Counted from the stretch's first letter, positions 11,985-23,609 are shown. The stretch is 64,000 nt of DNA from Liquidambar formosana (GCA_039720395.1 CM077824.1:15504046-15568045); one strand, 5' to 3'. Made by a program: numbers and translations. The notes: generated from the sequence alone by a model not told the origin.

Positions 11985-12726
11985 GTTGGCGCTACATTGG
12001 GAGCCATGACGGAGCTTTGATTGGCCTAAAGACCCAGAGAGGCTTCCGTCCGTTGGACCATACTTGGAGGCATTAACGGAGCCGTTTTCTTCATTGAGGT
12101 CATTAAAACTTTGCTTGCTCTTTGGCATTCCGATAATAGCAGAATGGAGTGCTTCCTATATTTGGTGAGTTACAGGAATTCTCATGATATTGCTCATTCG
12201 ATTGATCATTGGTTTCTTTGCTTTATTCTTAGAGTTTTGATATGGTTGATCAGATGGGTGCCGCTAAAAGAGCCTTTGAGGAGGTCCCCAGCAGCGGCTT
12301 CGAGACTCACTGCGCCAAGTGGTTATCCAGACGCTCAGTCTACGAGAAGATCCCAAAGATTAGAATCACAGGCAAGAACGTTTTGGATGATGCTTCAGGA
12401 GACAGAATTTCCTGTTCAATTTGCCTTCAGGTACGATTTCTTCCTTTCATTAATTTTATGCATGCTTAGTGCATGGCTCAATTATGCCATCTAACCTTTT
12501 ACTAATTTTGCTACACACGTCATCTTCAATTCGTCTCATCTGGTTCTCGTGTATGATTGTTTAGGAGTTTCAACTTGGGGAAATGGGTCGAAGCTTGCCG
12601 CATTGTCACCACATGTTTCATCTGTGTTGTATCGATAAGTGGCTTCTGGTGCATGGTTCTTGCCCGTTATGCAGAAGGGATCTTAATTTAATCCAAAGTG
12701 CAGATAATGGTAATAGAAGCGGGTAG
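11985..12726 (+). pseudogene. RING-H2 E3 ligase remnant, NEP1-interacting protein (NIP1/NIP2)-like
   Basis: NIP-type proteins are membrane-anchored RING-H2 ubiquitin ligases of plants. Three exon-like blocks are seen: about 11,985-12,164, 12,233-12,430 and 12,565-12,726, with GT-AG junctions at 12,165/12,232 and 12,431/12,564. Block 2 reads QMGAAKRAFEEV and KIPKIRITGKN, then CSICLQ. Block 3 reads [18 protein letters not shown] and continues [18 protein letters not shown] to a TAG at 12,724. All eight RING ligands are present (C-x2-C, C-x-H, H-x2-C, C-x2-C). Block 1 resembles the hydrophobic N-terminal region (GALIGLKTQRG, GAVFFIEVIKTLLALW) but needs at least two frame changes. About 20 residues typical between the membrane part and the QMGA region are absent, and no start codon is evident. 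A transcribed truncated gene cannot be excluded. Confidence 0.7.
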
Positions 12727-15007
12727 GCGTAAATGATTTTTGATCGAGAAAGTGGTTCAGAGAAAAACCACATTATAATTGTTATACACAACCTTCTTGT
12801 AGCAGTGATACAATCTTTATATAAAGCCAATTCCTTTTGTGGTTAGATTGCACTTAAAAGTACAAAAATACCCTTATAAGTTAATAAAGCTAAAAAATGA
12901 TTTGGTAATTTTATCAACTTTAAAAAACCCACAACAACTGGTTTCCCTTAATTCTCTCCCAGTACATACGATTTAAAAAACATGGAAACTGATATAATAG
13001 TTCTATTGATGGAGTGAAAACTTGAAAAAATATGTTACACACGTATCGCGTGTGCTCGATTATTAGTATTAATTAGAGGAATCTTACATTCTTCTCGTTC
13101 TTCAACACTAAAGCTTTTGGGTTCATTTTGTTTATTAATAATAAAATCCCCAACCCCTACCCCCCCCCCCCCCCCCAAAAAAAAAAAAAAGAAAAGTTTT
13201 TGTTAAAGATTTAAATTCTTCCGCTCGTCTGACAGATTATTGGGCTTCCGCTCTTTTACCAACTAACGGGGGTATGATAAGTTAATGATTAATTAGATTT
13301 CTTTTGCTATGAACTTACAAAAAGAAAGTAATGCCATATCAACAGGTGCATGAATTAATCCCATAGTAATATTTAGGGTCGATTATGAGTTTTTTGGGAT
13401 CCTAAATGAACTCTTAAATTGGGGCCTTTCATATGCAATTTTTTTTTTCTAGTATCAACATAAAGTTTGTTAATTTGGATATCCCACTGGTTTTAAATTC
13501 TTAAGATTTTAGAAAAATATAATAGTTTTTTAAGAAAAATGACCACTTTAACTACTAGAAAACATCATTTTGAACAACTTTGCAGAAGAAAGTTTTTCCA
13601 AAATCTTTTGTTTAAGTAGACTTTTGGGCAAAAAATTAAATAAAGACGGTAAATGATCAAAAAATCCACTTGAACGATAGATTTTGGAAAAACTTTATTC
13701 TGCAAAGTTGTTCAAAATGATGTTTTCTAGTAAATCACGTAACAAATTTTTATAAAAACATTTTATATTTTTGTAAAACCTTGATAAATAAAAATGAGTG
13801 GGGCGTGCAAATAAAATTAAGGGGTTGCAATAACCGTTCTCTTTGGAAAAAAGAAAAAAATTAAGCTTACTACAACTCTACAAGGGTAGGGTTAGTCTCA
13901 AAATGGGGTCCTCAGTTTTTAGCCAAAATATAGGACCCTAGGCAGCCACCTTGCTCGCCTGCCCCAAAACCAGCCTCGATAATATCTAATGTGTGTACCT
14001 TAGTTAGTAAATACTCGTACTATACCTGCATAGGCACATAATACACACGTATGTATTTTTTTAAAAAAAAACTCTAGTTTTCCGTACAAAATTCAAACAT
14101 AATTAAAAATACTCGTTTGTGAATAGTAAACGTATAGTTCACGTATTTGATGTATTTCGTATTATACTTATGTTAAAATATTCCTAATTGTATTGTTGAC
14201 AATTTGACTCTTACTATAACCATCGACAATATTATTGCCAATATTTAAAATATCTTGAATCTTATCTTTATTTTGTTAAATCAAGATCTAATTTATAATT
14301 TTTCTATTATGATATCCTATCTCTTTATATAATTTTTTTGGGTTTGTTAAACATTAGATGATTGTATCTACTCGATCTTTTGCTATATAGACCACGTGTT
14401 TCATATGATTTTAGGACAAAAACTATAAAATAACTTTGGGAATGGAAATGTGAAAATATATATAGATCAAGACTTACATATTTATTAATTTTTATTCATC
14501 TTCTTAACCAAATTTCTACTTCTTTCTAAACAAATGTACAAAAAATAAAACAAAATAAAATAATAAAATAGATTATTATTTTATATGTCATTATTTTTTG
14601 TACAATATGTTATGGACATTTAAATAAAACAATATAAAAATAGTGATATGCTAAATGAAATAATGTAATATATTCACGTATTTTTTGTCCTAAATTTTTA
14701 ATTAAAATCCGTATTGTACCCATATATGCTCGTCTCCGTATTATTTCTATTTCTGTTTTTTTATGCCAAAATTTTCATTGTATTTTTGTCAAGAAAAACT
14801 GAATTATACTCCATACGTATGTCGTCACGTATTCTCCCGTACCGTATTTTACTAACTATGGTGTGTAGCATTACAACAAAAATACGAAACTCGATCACTG
14901 CCACATGGGAGTGAGAAAGGTTCACATTTTTTAATTCAGTTAAGTTAACAATGGTGTATACGGTTCTCAGCAAGCAGAAACTTATCTGGTTTGTTGAGAA
15001 TGGAAAG
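12727..15007. other. AT-rich intergenic region
   Basis: No gene is recognised. It contains a poly-C/poly-A run at about 13,160-13,191 and the foldback at 13,554-13,731. Confidence 0.55.
13554..13731. mobile_element. Foldback MITE, 178 bp
   Basis: The arms begin ACTAGAAAACATCATTTTG and are complementary for about 50 bp (through CTTTGCAGAA and TTTTCCAAAATCT). The loop is about 70 bp. No clear target duplication could be assigned, so the superfamily is unknown. Confidence 0.75.
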
Positions 15008-15339
15008 TGTTAAGTTTCCAACTTAAAAGTTTAAGTTTATAAATAGGAGGCCCCAACAAATATATGAAACCATGTCAAGATTTATAATTAACCAATCTGG
15101 TATATGGTATATTTTCAACATTCCCCCTCACGTGTAGGCCTAATAAGATAGAAACAGGTCTGTCACATGAACAATAAAGACAGGCTCACAAATGAATAGC
15201 CCAAGAACGATATGCTCTGATATCATAGTAACTTTTCAACTTAAAAAGCCTAAACTTATAAATAGAGGACCAAAACAGATATATGAAGCTATGTCAAGAT
15301 ATATAATTAACTAACGTGAGATGTGATATATTTCTAACA
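15008..15339 (-). mobile_element. TRIM retrotransposon, 332 bp, complete
   Basis: Two direct repeats of about 113 bp (15,008-15,120 and 15,226-15,339) flank a 105-bp interior, and 5-bp duplications GAAAG flank the whole (15,003-15,007 and 15,340-15,344). On the - strand a primer binding site, TGATATCAGAGC (15,225-15,214), abuts the upstream repeat; it differs from the initiator-Met site TGGTATCAGAGC by one base. A polypurine tract GAGGGGGAA (about 15,130-15,122) abuts the downstream repeat. The repeats run TGTT...AACA. There is no coding capacity, so it would need proteins from another retrotransposon. Confidence 0.88.
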
Positions 15340-16730
15340 GAAAGAATTATTGAAGCGGACAGTACTGGTGTCACACTCCAACATGAACATGTTGGGCATG
15401 GCAAGTCCACGAAATCCTGACACAAGGATTGCTACTGCATCTGCGATTTTGTGAATAGTATAGTATGGAACATATGTAGTGACTATTTATATATCTATAT
15501 TTATATCTATACTACCTATAAAAAGATGAATGTGAGAAAAACTTTTGATTGACTAATATACCCTTATTTTAATTTTTAAATACACAACTACCCTTCTGCA
15601 TGTATAGGAAATATAGCAATATAAAACACATACCTTAATAAGAATTCTAAGGAAACTATAATTTGTATAATAATTAAATAAAACCAAACCCAAATAGGAA
15701 TTCTAAGAAAACGGAAACTATAATTCGTAAAACCCTAACAATGTTAACATATAAATACAAATAGAAACACATTATAAAAATCATAAAACCCTAACACAGG
15801 AAAGAACAACTACTGCTTCCTTCTTCAAATTTGCGTCTTCTATGTGCTTCATTGCGTCTCCTTTTTTCTGGTGCTTTGTCTGGTATGTAGTTTTCAATAA
15901 ACTTGACTCATAGATACAAATTATGTTTAAACATTTAAATCTCTGCCTGCATAAACATTAAAATCTCTGCCTGCATTGCATGATTGGACTTTTAAATCTT
16001 TATTTGAATTACAAAATTAGCAAGAAAAAAAAGAGAATCAAAGACGAATCAGTTGAATGAAAATAAAAAGACGCATGCTTGAACAAAAACAAATGAAAAC
16101 CCAGATTAAGAGGCTAAAAAAAAAAAAAAAAAAAAACTTGAATTGCATAAGTAAAGTTTTGAATAGCACATATAATCTTTGATTATTTTCTAACAATTTG
16201 CATATCAAAAAAAAACTTGAATTGCATTATTGAACTTTTAAATTGCTGCTGTTGCATAATTTTCATATTTTGTTGAGAATTTATATATAATCTCTTATTT
16301 TTGAAAATAATCAAGTCAAATTACCAAGAAGAAGAAGAGAATCAAAGACGAGTCAATTAAAGGAAAATTAAAAAAGAAGCAGGCTTGAACAAAAACAAAA
16401 CAAACCCCCCCCCCCCAAAAAAAAAAACCCATTAACGAATGCACAAGAAAAAAAGAAAATAAAAAGGGAAGGTCTAATGAACCACAAAAAAAAGTCCACA
16501 TTAAATCGTGAGGTTCATGAAACTTTACAATATCTACCTGCATACCCAAAATACCAAACAAAACAAAACAAAACAAAACCAAAAAGAAAAGAAAATAACT
16601 TAGATCACAACCCCAAAAAAAAAATAAAAAATAAATGTTCAAAATCATTTTTTTTAAAAAAAAATGTATAGGCCCAAAAAAATAGAATCACAAGCAGTGA
16701 TCCACCACTCATTGATATATATATATATAT

Positions 16731-16815
16731 ATGGAGTGAATTTTGATCAAGTAAGCTTTATATTGAAAACATAAAACTTACAAATATTGCAGAGTTACAA
16801 TTGCGGAAGATTGCA
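16731..16815 (-). repeat. Inverted copy of the viral leader (first half) at the left border
   Basis: The reverse complement of this stretch matches 21,084-21,165 nearly base for base. It abuts the host (TA)n tract at 16,716-16,732. Confidence 0.9.
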
Positions 16816-16874
16816 ATTAGCAATGTTGCAATATGATCAGAACTAATAATAAAATTAATCAACAAACTTTATAA

Positions 16875-18059
16875 TTGGAGATCATTGATCGAATGACTGA
16901 TCCAATATTAAAGAGAGAATATTTGCAAAAACTACAACAAATAACTAGCCAACCACAACAGAAAGTTATTAAGACTTATAATTTGCAAGAAATATTTGAA
17001 GACAAATATAAACAACAAGCAAAAGAGGAGATAACAATCCAAGACTTAAAGCAAGAAGTAAAACAAGTAAAACTTGAACTCAAAGAATTAAAGCAAAACA
17101 CAAATTTGAAAAATCTGAGCATAAATGCTTTACAGCAACAAATTAATCAATTAGAACAGCAACAAGCCTCCACAAGTAATGGTAAACAAGTTATCATTCA
17201 GGAGACAGATAATGAGGAAAGTGAAATCACCAAAGAAAAGGATAATATTGGTGAAGAAGCTTTTATCCAACTCATTAAGCAAATAACATATCAAAAGTGG
17301 AATACCACTATAAAAATTGTAATCCATAATCCTAAAGACAAAAATGACAAATGTATATTCTTTATAATTGCATTAATAGATACTGGTGTAGATATGAATT
17401 GTATACAAGAAGGATTAATTCCTTCAAGATACTATCAAAAGACAAAAGAAGAATTAAGTTCAGCCAATGGAGCTAAACTTAATATACGATACAAATTAGA
17501 CAAAGTTCATATATGTAAAGATGGAACTTGTGTTGAATCAACTATTATCCTTGTTAAAAATTTGAATAGACAAGTAATATTAGGCACCCCTTTTATTACT
17601 CTTATTCAACCTTTTAGCGTTGATACAACAGGGATTACATCTTACATAAAAGGCAAAGAAACGAAATTTGAATTCCTTAATCCACCTTCGGTTAGGGATG
17701 TTAATATTCTTAAGAATAAATTTATTCATTCTGAAGAAAGACAGATTAATTTAATTATCAACAAAACCAGACATTTGAATTCTCTTAAAGAAGAAATTCA
17801 ATATAAGCAGATTGAAAAACAATTACAAGACTGGAAATTGCAAACAGCTATAAAACAATTTGAAGACAAATTAAAGCAGACAATTTGTTCTGATAATCCT
17901 CATACATTTTGGCATAGGAACAAACATATTGTTAATCTACCATATAAAAGAGATTTTCAGGAAAACCAAATCCCAACAAAGGCAAGACCAATTCAAATGA
18001 ATCAGGAATTGCTTGAAACATGCAAAAAAGAAATTAAAGAGCTGTTAGCTAAAAATTAA
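16875..18059 (+). pseudogene. Caulimovirid polyprotein segment: coiled coil, aspartic protease, start of reverse transcriptase
   Basis: The 394-residue open frame is interrupted relative to its family at the 3' end. Residues 1-130 are Q/K/E-rich with predicted coiled coil (LKQEVKQVKLELKELKQ). The aspartic protease follows, with the catalytic triplet IDTG (DTG codons at 17,379-17,387) and a downstream ILGTPF typical of retropepsins. The last about 60 residues (LPYKRDF, KARPIQMN) match the N-terminal edge of caulimovirid reverse transcriptases. A stop at 18,057-18,059 and a frame change at about 18,056-18,071 separate it from the rest of the reverse transcriptase. The coat protein that normally precedes the protease is missing upstream. 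In the virus the protease would mature the polyprotein; here it is a relic. Confidence 0.85.
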
Positions 18060-19255
18060 TAAGAGAAAGCCGCTCGCCATGTAGTTGTGCAGCCTTTTAT
18101 GTTTTTAAAGCAGCAGAAATTGAACAAGGAGTCCCTCGTTTAGTATTCAATTATAAGCCTCTAAATGATGCTTTACAATGGATAAGGTATCCTTTACCTA
18201 ATAAGAAAGACTTATTAGGAAGGCTTAGTCAAGCAGCGATATTTTCAAAATTTGACATGAAGTCAGGCTTCTAGCAAATTCAAATAGCTGAAGAAGATAG
18301 GTATAAGACTGCTTTCACAGTCCCTTTTGGACATTACGAATGGAATGTAATGCCATTTGGTCTTAAAAATGCCCCTTCAGAATTTCAAAATATTATGAAT
18401 GCAATATTTACCCAATATACTGAATTCACTATTGTCTACATTGATGATGTATTAGTGTTCTCCAGGTCAATAGAGCAACATTGGAAGCATCTTAATGTGT
18501 TTTTCCATTTAATCAAGCAAAATGGTTTAGCTTTGAGTCCTACGAAGATCAATCTTTTCCAAACAAAGATTAGATTTTTAGGATATCATATCTATCAGGG
18601 AACCATTATCCCTATAGAGAGGTCAATCTAGTTTGCAGACAAATTTCCTGGTGAAATCAAAGACAAAAAACAATTGCAAAGGTTCTTAGGATGTCTCAAT
18701 TACATTGTAGACTTCTATCCCAAACTTAGTCAAGAATGTGCATTGCTTAGGAAAAGGATTAGAAAAGACCCTCCTGCATGGACACAAGATTATACTGACA
18801 CAGTAAAAAGGTTAAAACAGAAGGCAAAGACCCTTCCTTGTCTTAGTTTAGCAGACCCATCAGCATTCAAAATAGTCCAAACCGATGCATCAAACATAGG
18901 TAATGGCGGCATCCTTATGCAAAGGATGGGAAATACAGACAAAATTGTTCGATTTACATCCGGCACATGGAACACCGTACAAGCAAAATATTCAACTATA
19001 AAAAAGGAAATATTATCTATAGTTTTGAATATTTCAAAATTTCAGGATGATATTTTAAACCAGAAATTTCTACTCAGAGTAGATTGTCAAGCTGCAAAAC
19101 CCGTTTTGAAAAAGGATGTTAAAAATATTGCATCAAAAGATATTTTCGCCAGATGGCAGGCAATACTTTCAATTTTCGATTTTGATATAGAATATATTAA
19201 TAGGAGAAAACAACTGTGTCCCTGATTTCCTCTCCCGTGAGTTCTTGCAGGGTCA
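18060..19255 (+). pseudogene. Caulimovirid reverse transcriptase / RNase H, disrupted
   Basis: This is the polymerase part of the pararetrovirus. It shows the fingers/palm (SKFDMKSGF near 18,250), MPFGLKNAP (about 18,350-18,376), the catalytic YIDDV (18,437-18,451), and an RNase H domain with its first Asp in QTDAS near 18,880 and the YSTIKKEIL region near 18,990. In-frame stops lie at 18,272-18,274 (TAG) and 18,629-18,631 (TAG), and a frame change near 19,205 leads to a stop at 19,223. The end of the RNase H region therefore lies in another frame, up to about 19,255. These breaks make the gene non-functional. Base composition is as AT-rich as the surroundings, consistent with long residence or a naturally AT-rich virus. 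Confidence 0.9.
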
Positions 19256-19672
19256 TTTATTCCAAAGAACAGGGCAATCTATCAGAATGCCCAGAACCAG
19301 AAAAGCCAAAGCCGCTCGAGGGTAGACAATCCAAACCAGCCAAGCAACAGGGTCATCGACCCAGCAAAAAACCCCAATAAACAAAAAATGGTTCGAAGAT
19401 CTTTAAGAAGAAGAAGAGCTTCTTGCCCAGTACAAGCAACAACAATTAGATTTGCAGCAACAGCAACAACTCGGTTTCCAGCGGGTTTCTCTAATTAATA
19501 AGTCACAGACTTATTCATTGGCAGCTTCCAGTGTTAGGAGTAGTGGCAAGCAGATTGCAACTTCTTCTAAATCTGAGGAGCCATTAGGAGCATTTGCTCC
19601 ATCTTCACAACTTCTTTTGCAAAACAAAAACAAAAATTTTAGACAAACAAAAGCCTATATTTTGCAAAACCC
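19256..19672 (+). other. Viral spacer / Gln-rich stretch downstream of RNase H
   Basis: A broken Q-rich reading frame (19,452-19,682, QQQQQLG) is seen. The function is unknown. It probably belongs to the C-terminal extension of the polyprotein or the next viral gene. Confidence 0.45.
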
Positions 19673-20161
19673 TTGTCCTTAAACATTACTGTTTTGGAAA
19701 AGGAATTTTCGCAAACAGATATCTATGATATCTTGGAATCCTATTTTCCCCCAGGATTTCATCACAAGACAAATGATTTTCGCAAAAACCAAGCATGGTA
19801 TCAACATGTCTTGGAAAAAGGGACAAAATCTACAATATTTAAGCACAATAGGAATGAGAATGACCTTTTAGATATTTCTCATTCCACTTGCAATATTCTC
19901 CGTGTTCTTAGTCCATCTGACTGGGGACAACCCCTTTACCAACCCAGACAACTTCCAGGCAATATTTCTCCTAATCTCTATAATTATTTTGATTACGAGA
20001 AGGCTTGGCAAAATACTTTCTTTATCCAAAATAAGATCAACCATCATTCATGGATGATCTATTTTGACCAGAAATTCAATATTGAAACAATTCCTTCTGG
20101 TTTCTTGATTGGTGGAACTGTTTCAGTCCTATCCAAGAAATTCTTCCAGAACAGCCAATAA
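19673..20161 (+). pseudogene. Caulimovirid downstream protein of unknown function
   Basis: An open frame of 162 residues contains WYQHVLEKGTKSTIF, YNYFDYEKAWQ and NHHSWMIYFD. This pattern is familiar from the uncharacterised protein encoded after RNase H in florendovirus/solendovirus-like endogenous elements. A probable continuation at about 20,173-20,659 is frame-disrupted: the WFQKHP-like region near 20,390 and then an acidic tail from 20,468, SLKEEEDEQGS. I do not know its function. The viral promoter/leader region follows directly. Confidence 0.6.
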
Positions 20162-20467
20162 ACATTAGTAACTCATATACTTACTATAAGCAAAAAATCC
20201 AACCAAAACCACATTTGCAACTCTTCCCAAAACTCTTCCTTTTTTATGCTAATTTTGGAATGGCATGGATTATGTTTTGGCATTATGAATTCATAGGTAC
20301 ATAGCAATTTCCTTGCATAGGAAGAATTTTCCATGTAAAATGGTGGGATAATGCAAAAACGGACCACATTACACCTGAAGCAATTCAGAAATGGTTCCAG
20401 AAACATCCAGCAATACAGTCAACAGTAGGAGACTCTACCAAAGCTCTCCTATTAAAAAAACCAACTA

Positions 20468-20659
20468 ATGACAAAATTGGCAGCTGCTCCTCCCAATAGC
20501 AAAGATTTGAAGGCATATCTACAGGAGGCCCTTTCGTCTCTCAAGGAAGAAGAAGATGAACAGGGATCACAAGGGTCTTGTGCTTCAGTCAACTTGGGAG
20601 ATGATAACGAGGATGGCTGTTTTGGCATCCTGCAACCGGTACCTCACCATAGGCAATAA
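20468..20659 (+). pseudogene. Acidic C-terminal fragment of the viral downstream protein
   Basis: The 63-residue open frame is rich in E/D/S. It lies in the expected place for the C-terminus of the preceding viral protein. It has no recognised domain. Confidence 0.4.
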
Positions 20660-21257
20660 GACAAACATAGCCTCCAATTCCAAACTAGATCCGGAATTTT
20701 CGGCTAATTAGCAAAAGCAATCAATCTGGTGTGATTCTACAGTAATCTGTATCATTGTATTATCCACCAAAAGCAGCCTCAATAATTTGGATCACATGGC
20801 TACAGTGTCTCCACTCAGTAATCAGACAAAGCTAACAGTGTCGCCAATCAGACAAATAGTAACTCCACTCATGCCAATAATACCTACATCTGACACCGAT
20901 ACATCTACCTAGCAATAAGGCAACTCAACAGTAACCCGACTAGGGTACCTGTCACTTCTACAGTGATAGTTCCATGTGAACAAATAGGGGACGGGAATTT
21001 ATTAGCTTTCTTTAGCTTTCTTTCTCTCCATAGTAGCCAACACTCTCTCTCTCAACTATCTCTTCATTTGTAACCTTCTGCAATCTTCCGCAATTGTAAC
21101 TCTACAATATTTGTAAGTTTTATGTTTTCAATATAAAGCTTACTTGATCAAAATTCACTCCATATATCTGCAATACTTCTTATCAAACTATTATATATTG
21201 TTTTATCTCATATCTGTTTATCACTTAATGCCTGGGTGTTATTGGTATCAGAGCCTA
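20660..21257 (+). promoter_or_regulatory. Viral intergenic/leader region with tRNA-Met primer binding site
   Basis: The non-coding region after the last viral gene holds a CT-rich stretch near 21,030-21,055 and an AATATAAAG motif near 21,130. It ends with TGGTATCAGAGC at 21,243-21,254, which is complementary to the 3' end of initiator tRNA-Met and is the minus-strand priming site of caulimovirids. Its first half (21,084-21,165) recurs inverted at the insert's left border, and its second half (21,175-21,257) recurs inverted at the right border. Confidence 0.75.
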
Positions 21258-21477
21258 CCATTGTCATTTGATGTAGTAAATTAAGAATTTGATATTGTGT
21301 TAATCCATCAATATTCCATTCATAGATTGTACCTCCATGATAAGAAGCTTGATGATATTAACCTCTGTCCTCGATTTTCATATCAGGGAAAGAAGGGTTT
21401 TGGTTTTAGTAGAAATTTCTTATTGGCTGTGCCGTTCGTATGGCATTGATATTGGCTGTTTCTTGTTGTTTAAATTG

Positions 21478-22311
21478 CTATATAATATTATCTGCTTCTG
21501 TCTCAGAATCAATAATATTATTTTGAGTTATTACAGTAATTGTTTTACTTGTTGACAGTTGCTGTTTTTGTGGTGTATCTTGAACCACACCTTTGCCAAT
21601 TACGTCATCTAGAAGTTTAATTCTTTCCTGAATTTCTGAATGAAGTTGTCTTTTAGCTAATTGCTTAATATGTTGTTTTGGTATTTCATGAGGGATAAAA
21701 AGAAGTTTTTCATCCTGTTGTTTTGGCAGAATAGTTTCATGTTGAACCAGATTCTCAACCCTGGTTAACTGTTCCGCTATTGTCTTTATATGTTGATTTG
21801 TGTAATTATTTTGCTCAAAGATATTTTTTATATCTTTTTCGGTTGGCTGAGTTTGTTCATCAGTTTTGACTTTATAAGGTGCAGCAGTTATGCCTACCTT
21901 ATAATATGGTATTTTGATCTGCTCTAAAGGTGGATGTATGGACTTAGTGAGTTGATTACTTGGAGTTAATTGCCAAGTTGTCGTATGTTTGCTTGTTACA
22001 TTTATTTGTCCTATTTGCTCTTCATATATCTCCTCAAACCATTTAAAGAAGTATATATGTAACTTGTTTGTTTCCATATACATATACCATTGTGTTCATA
22101 TTTGGCTTTGTTTTTCAGTATTATGGTTTTCAAAGAATTGTTTTCTTTTTGTTTTATTGGTTTCAAGCATAAATTCTTTTCTTAGTAAATCTTTGTTTAT
22201 AACAAAGGGTATACTAAGCATCATTATGCCTGGTGGTATTTGCATTTGCGATTGTGTTGGGGACATACTTTGATTTTGCCTATAATTGTCTTCTGATTCA
22301 TTATCTTCCAT
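21478..22311 (-). pseudogene. Caulimovirid ORF region following the movement protein
   Basis: Two abutting open frames on the - strand (22,311-22,096 and 22,083-21,478) show FVINKDLLRKEFML, HIYFFKWFEEIYEE and a coiled-coil-like tail (EQNNYTNQHIKTIAEQ). They are separated by a stop and frame change near 22,090. Position after the movement protein and content fit the linker/N-terminal coat region of solendo-/florendovirus-like polyproteins. The coat core is not found: the sequence passes instead into the head-to-head junction at about 21,260-21,478. Confidence 0.6.
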
Positions 22312-22380
22312 TTCTGGTGCAGTACCATAGTATAGATGTGAAATATTACTATTGTGTACTCCTTGTAGGTTTGTATAAAC

Positions 22381-23400
22381 CTAAGGAGGTGCTGTTGGCA
22401 TTATTGGTTCAAGATCTGGTACTTCAGAACTTGAATGTGACGAATTTTGTCTAAAAATCTTTACAGGTATTGAAGAGCAAGAAGCTCTAGAGGACTCTGG
22501 AAGTTCTGTAAGTATTGGCTTATTGTTTGGTAGTCGGAAAGACTGACTGAAAGGATTATTAAATCTAATCCCTCCGCTGCCATCAGCGTACTCCACTAAT
22601 TGCTTAATCCTATTAGTTTGTTGCTTAATCTGTTTTGGTGGTGTTGTTTCTGTTGCTTCAATAGCATCAGGGAGTTTCCACTCCTCTGGAAACACCAATT
22701 CTGTCCAAATTAATGTCTTAGGTATTATAGCATTTTCATTGTCTCTTAAATTACTTTGTAATAGTACAGTTTTACCTTTTTCATGTTGTCTTTTTACAAC
22801 TGGCGTATTGACAAGTGTAGAATACACCCAATATTGCATTCTGTAGATGATAGCAAGAGGTTGGGATCCTGTTTTCATCTCAGAGTTGTGTATTTTAACA
22901 TTAAGTGTTAGGGCATCTAGTATATTTCTATCGGTCGGACTAACCGTGAAGTCTGGATAACAATTGAAATATACTGGTCCAGCATGGAGACCTGATTGAA
23001 CTCCTCCTAACATTGTTTTCTCAAAGTTTTTGAACCTACAGTCTCTAAGTGCCATAAATAGAGACATATTAAGTCCATCTCTTCCTAAGGGCTTAGCACA
23101 AATTTGTACTAATCCAACATGTAGGAATTTGTATTTGTCCTTTAAGTATTTTTCTATTGTCTTTTCTTTTAGGAGTAATATAGTATTATATTCTCCGTCC
23201 ATAACAATTGTCTCCTCATCAATTTTTACTCTAAAACTGGTTAAGAACTTGTTGCCTTCATATATTTCTTTTGTCAGAATTTTGGGTAATTTCCAATTGC
23301 TTAGTTTCTTATTGTCTATTACATATTCTTTTTCCTCAGAAGGGGTTATCTCCTGATTCGAAGATGTTGTTGACTTCATAGACATATTCCTAGAAAACAT
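22381..23400 (-). pseudogene. Caulimovirid movement protein (30K superfamily)
   Basis: An open frame of 339 residues reads on the - strand from ATG at 23,398-23,400 to TAG at 22,381-22,383. 30K-superfamily proteins enlarge plasmodesmata for cell-to-cell movement. The core is seen around residues 90-190 (FLHVGLVQICAKPLGRDG, SLFMALRDCRF, HAGPVYFNCYPDF), including the spaced G/D positions of the family. The C-terminal 100 residues are P/T/S-rich and probably disordered. The frame itself shows no internal stop, unlike the reverse transcriptase, but it is stranded in a rearranged locus. The primer binding site lies 133 bp upstream (23,534-23,545 on -). Confidence 0.8.
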
Positions 23401-23525
23401 AGCTATCTATGGTCTCTTTACACCATACACTTAGGTAAACTAGGGCTTACTTCGGGACTTAACTCAATGCCCTACTGCCCACTTGAAATATGCATGCAAA
23501 GATAAACAAACAACTATAAATTCTA

Positions 23526-23609
23526 TTCCTATGGCTCTGATACCAATAACACCCAGGAATTAAGTGATAAACAGATATGAGATAAAACAACATATAATAG
23601 TTTGATAAG
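23526..23609 (-). repeat. Inverted copy of the viral leader (second half) with primer binding site at the right border
   Basis: The reverse complement matches 21,175-21,257. It includes TGGTATCAGAGC (23,545-23,534) and ends at the host (TA)n tract (23,609-23,632). Confidence 0.9.

Larger units (their letters stand above)
16731..23609. mobile_element. Endogenous caulimovirid (pararetrovirus), rearranged and defective
   Basis: It has movement protein, aspartic protease, reverse transcriptase and RNase H regions, two primer binding sites, and no integrase or LTRs, which is diagnostic of Caulimoviridae. The gene content and the protein downstream of RNase H suggest the solendovirus/florendovirus-like group, but the genus is not certain. 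Protease-to-promoter lies on + (16,875-21,257), and leader-movement protein lies on - (23,600 down to 21,478), so the insert is a head-to-head mosaic. Both borders are pieces of the leader and sit in (TA)n. The coat protein core with its CCHC finger is absent. The reverse transcriptase region has stops and frameshifts, so it is not replication-competent. (TA)n integration is known for such elements. Confidence 0.9.

Noticed and set aside
21244..21254. TGGTATCAGAGC read as an LTR retrotransposon primer site
   Set aside because: No LTRs flank it; the movement protein, lack of integrase and leader context identify a pararetrovirus instead.
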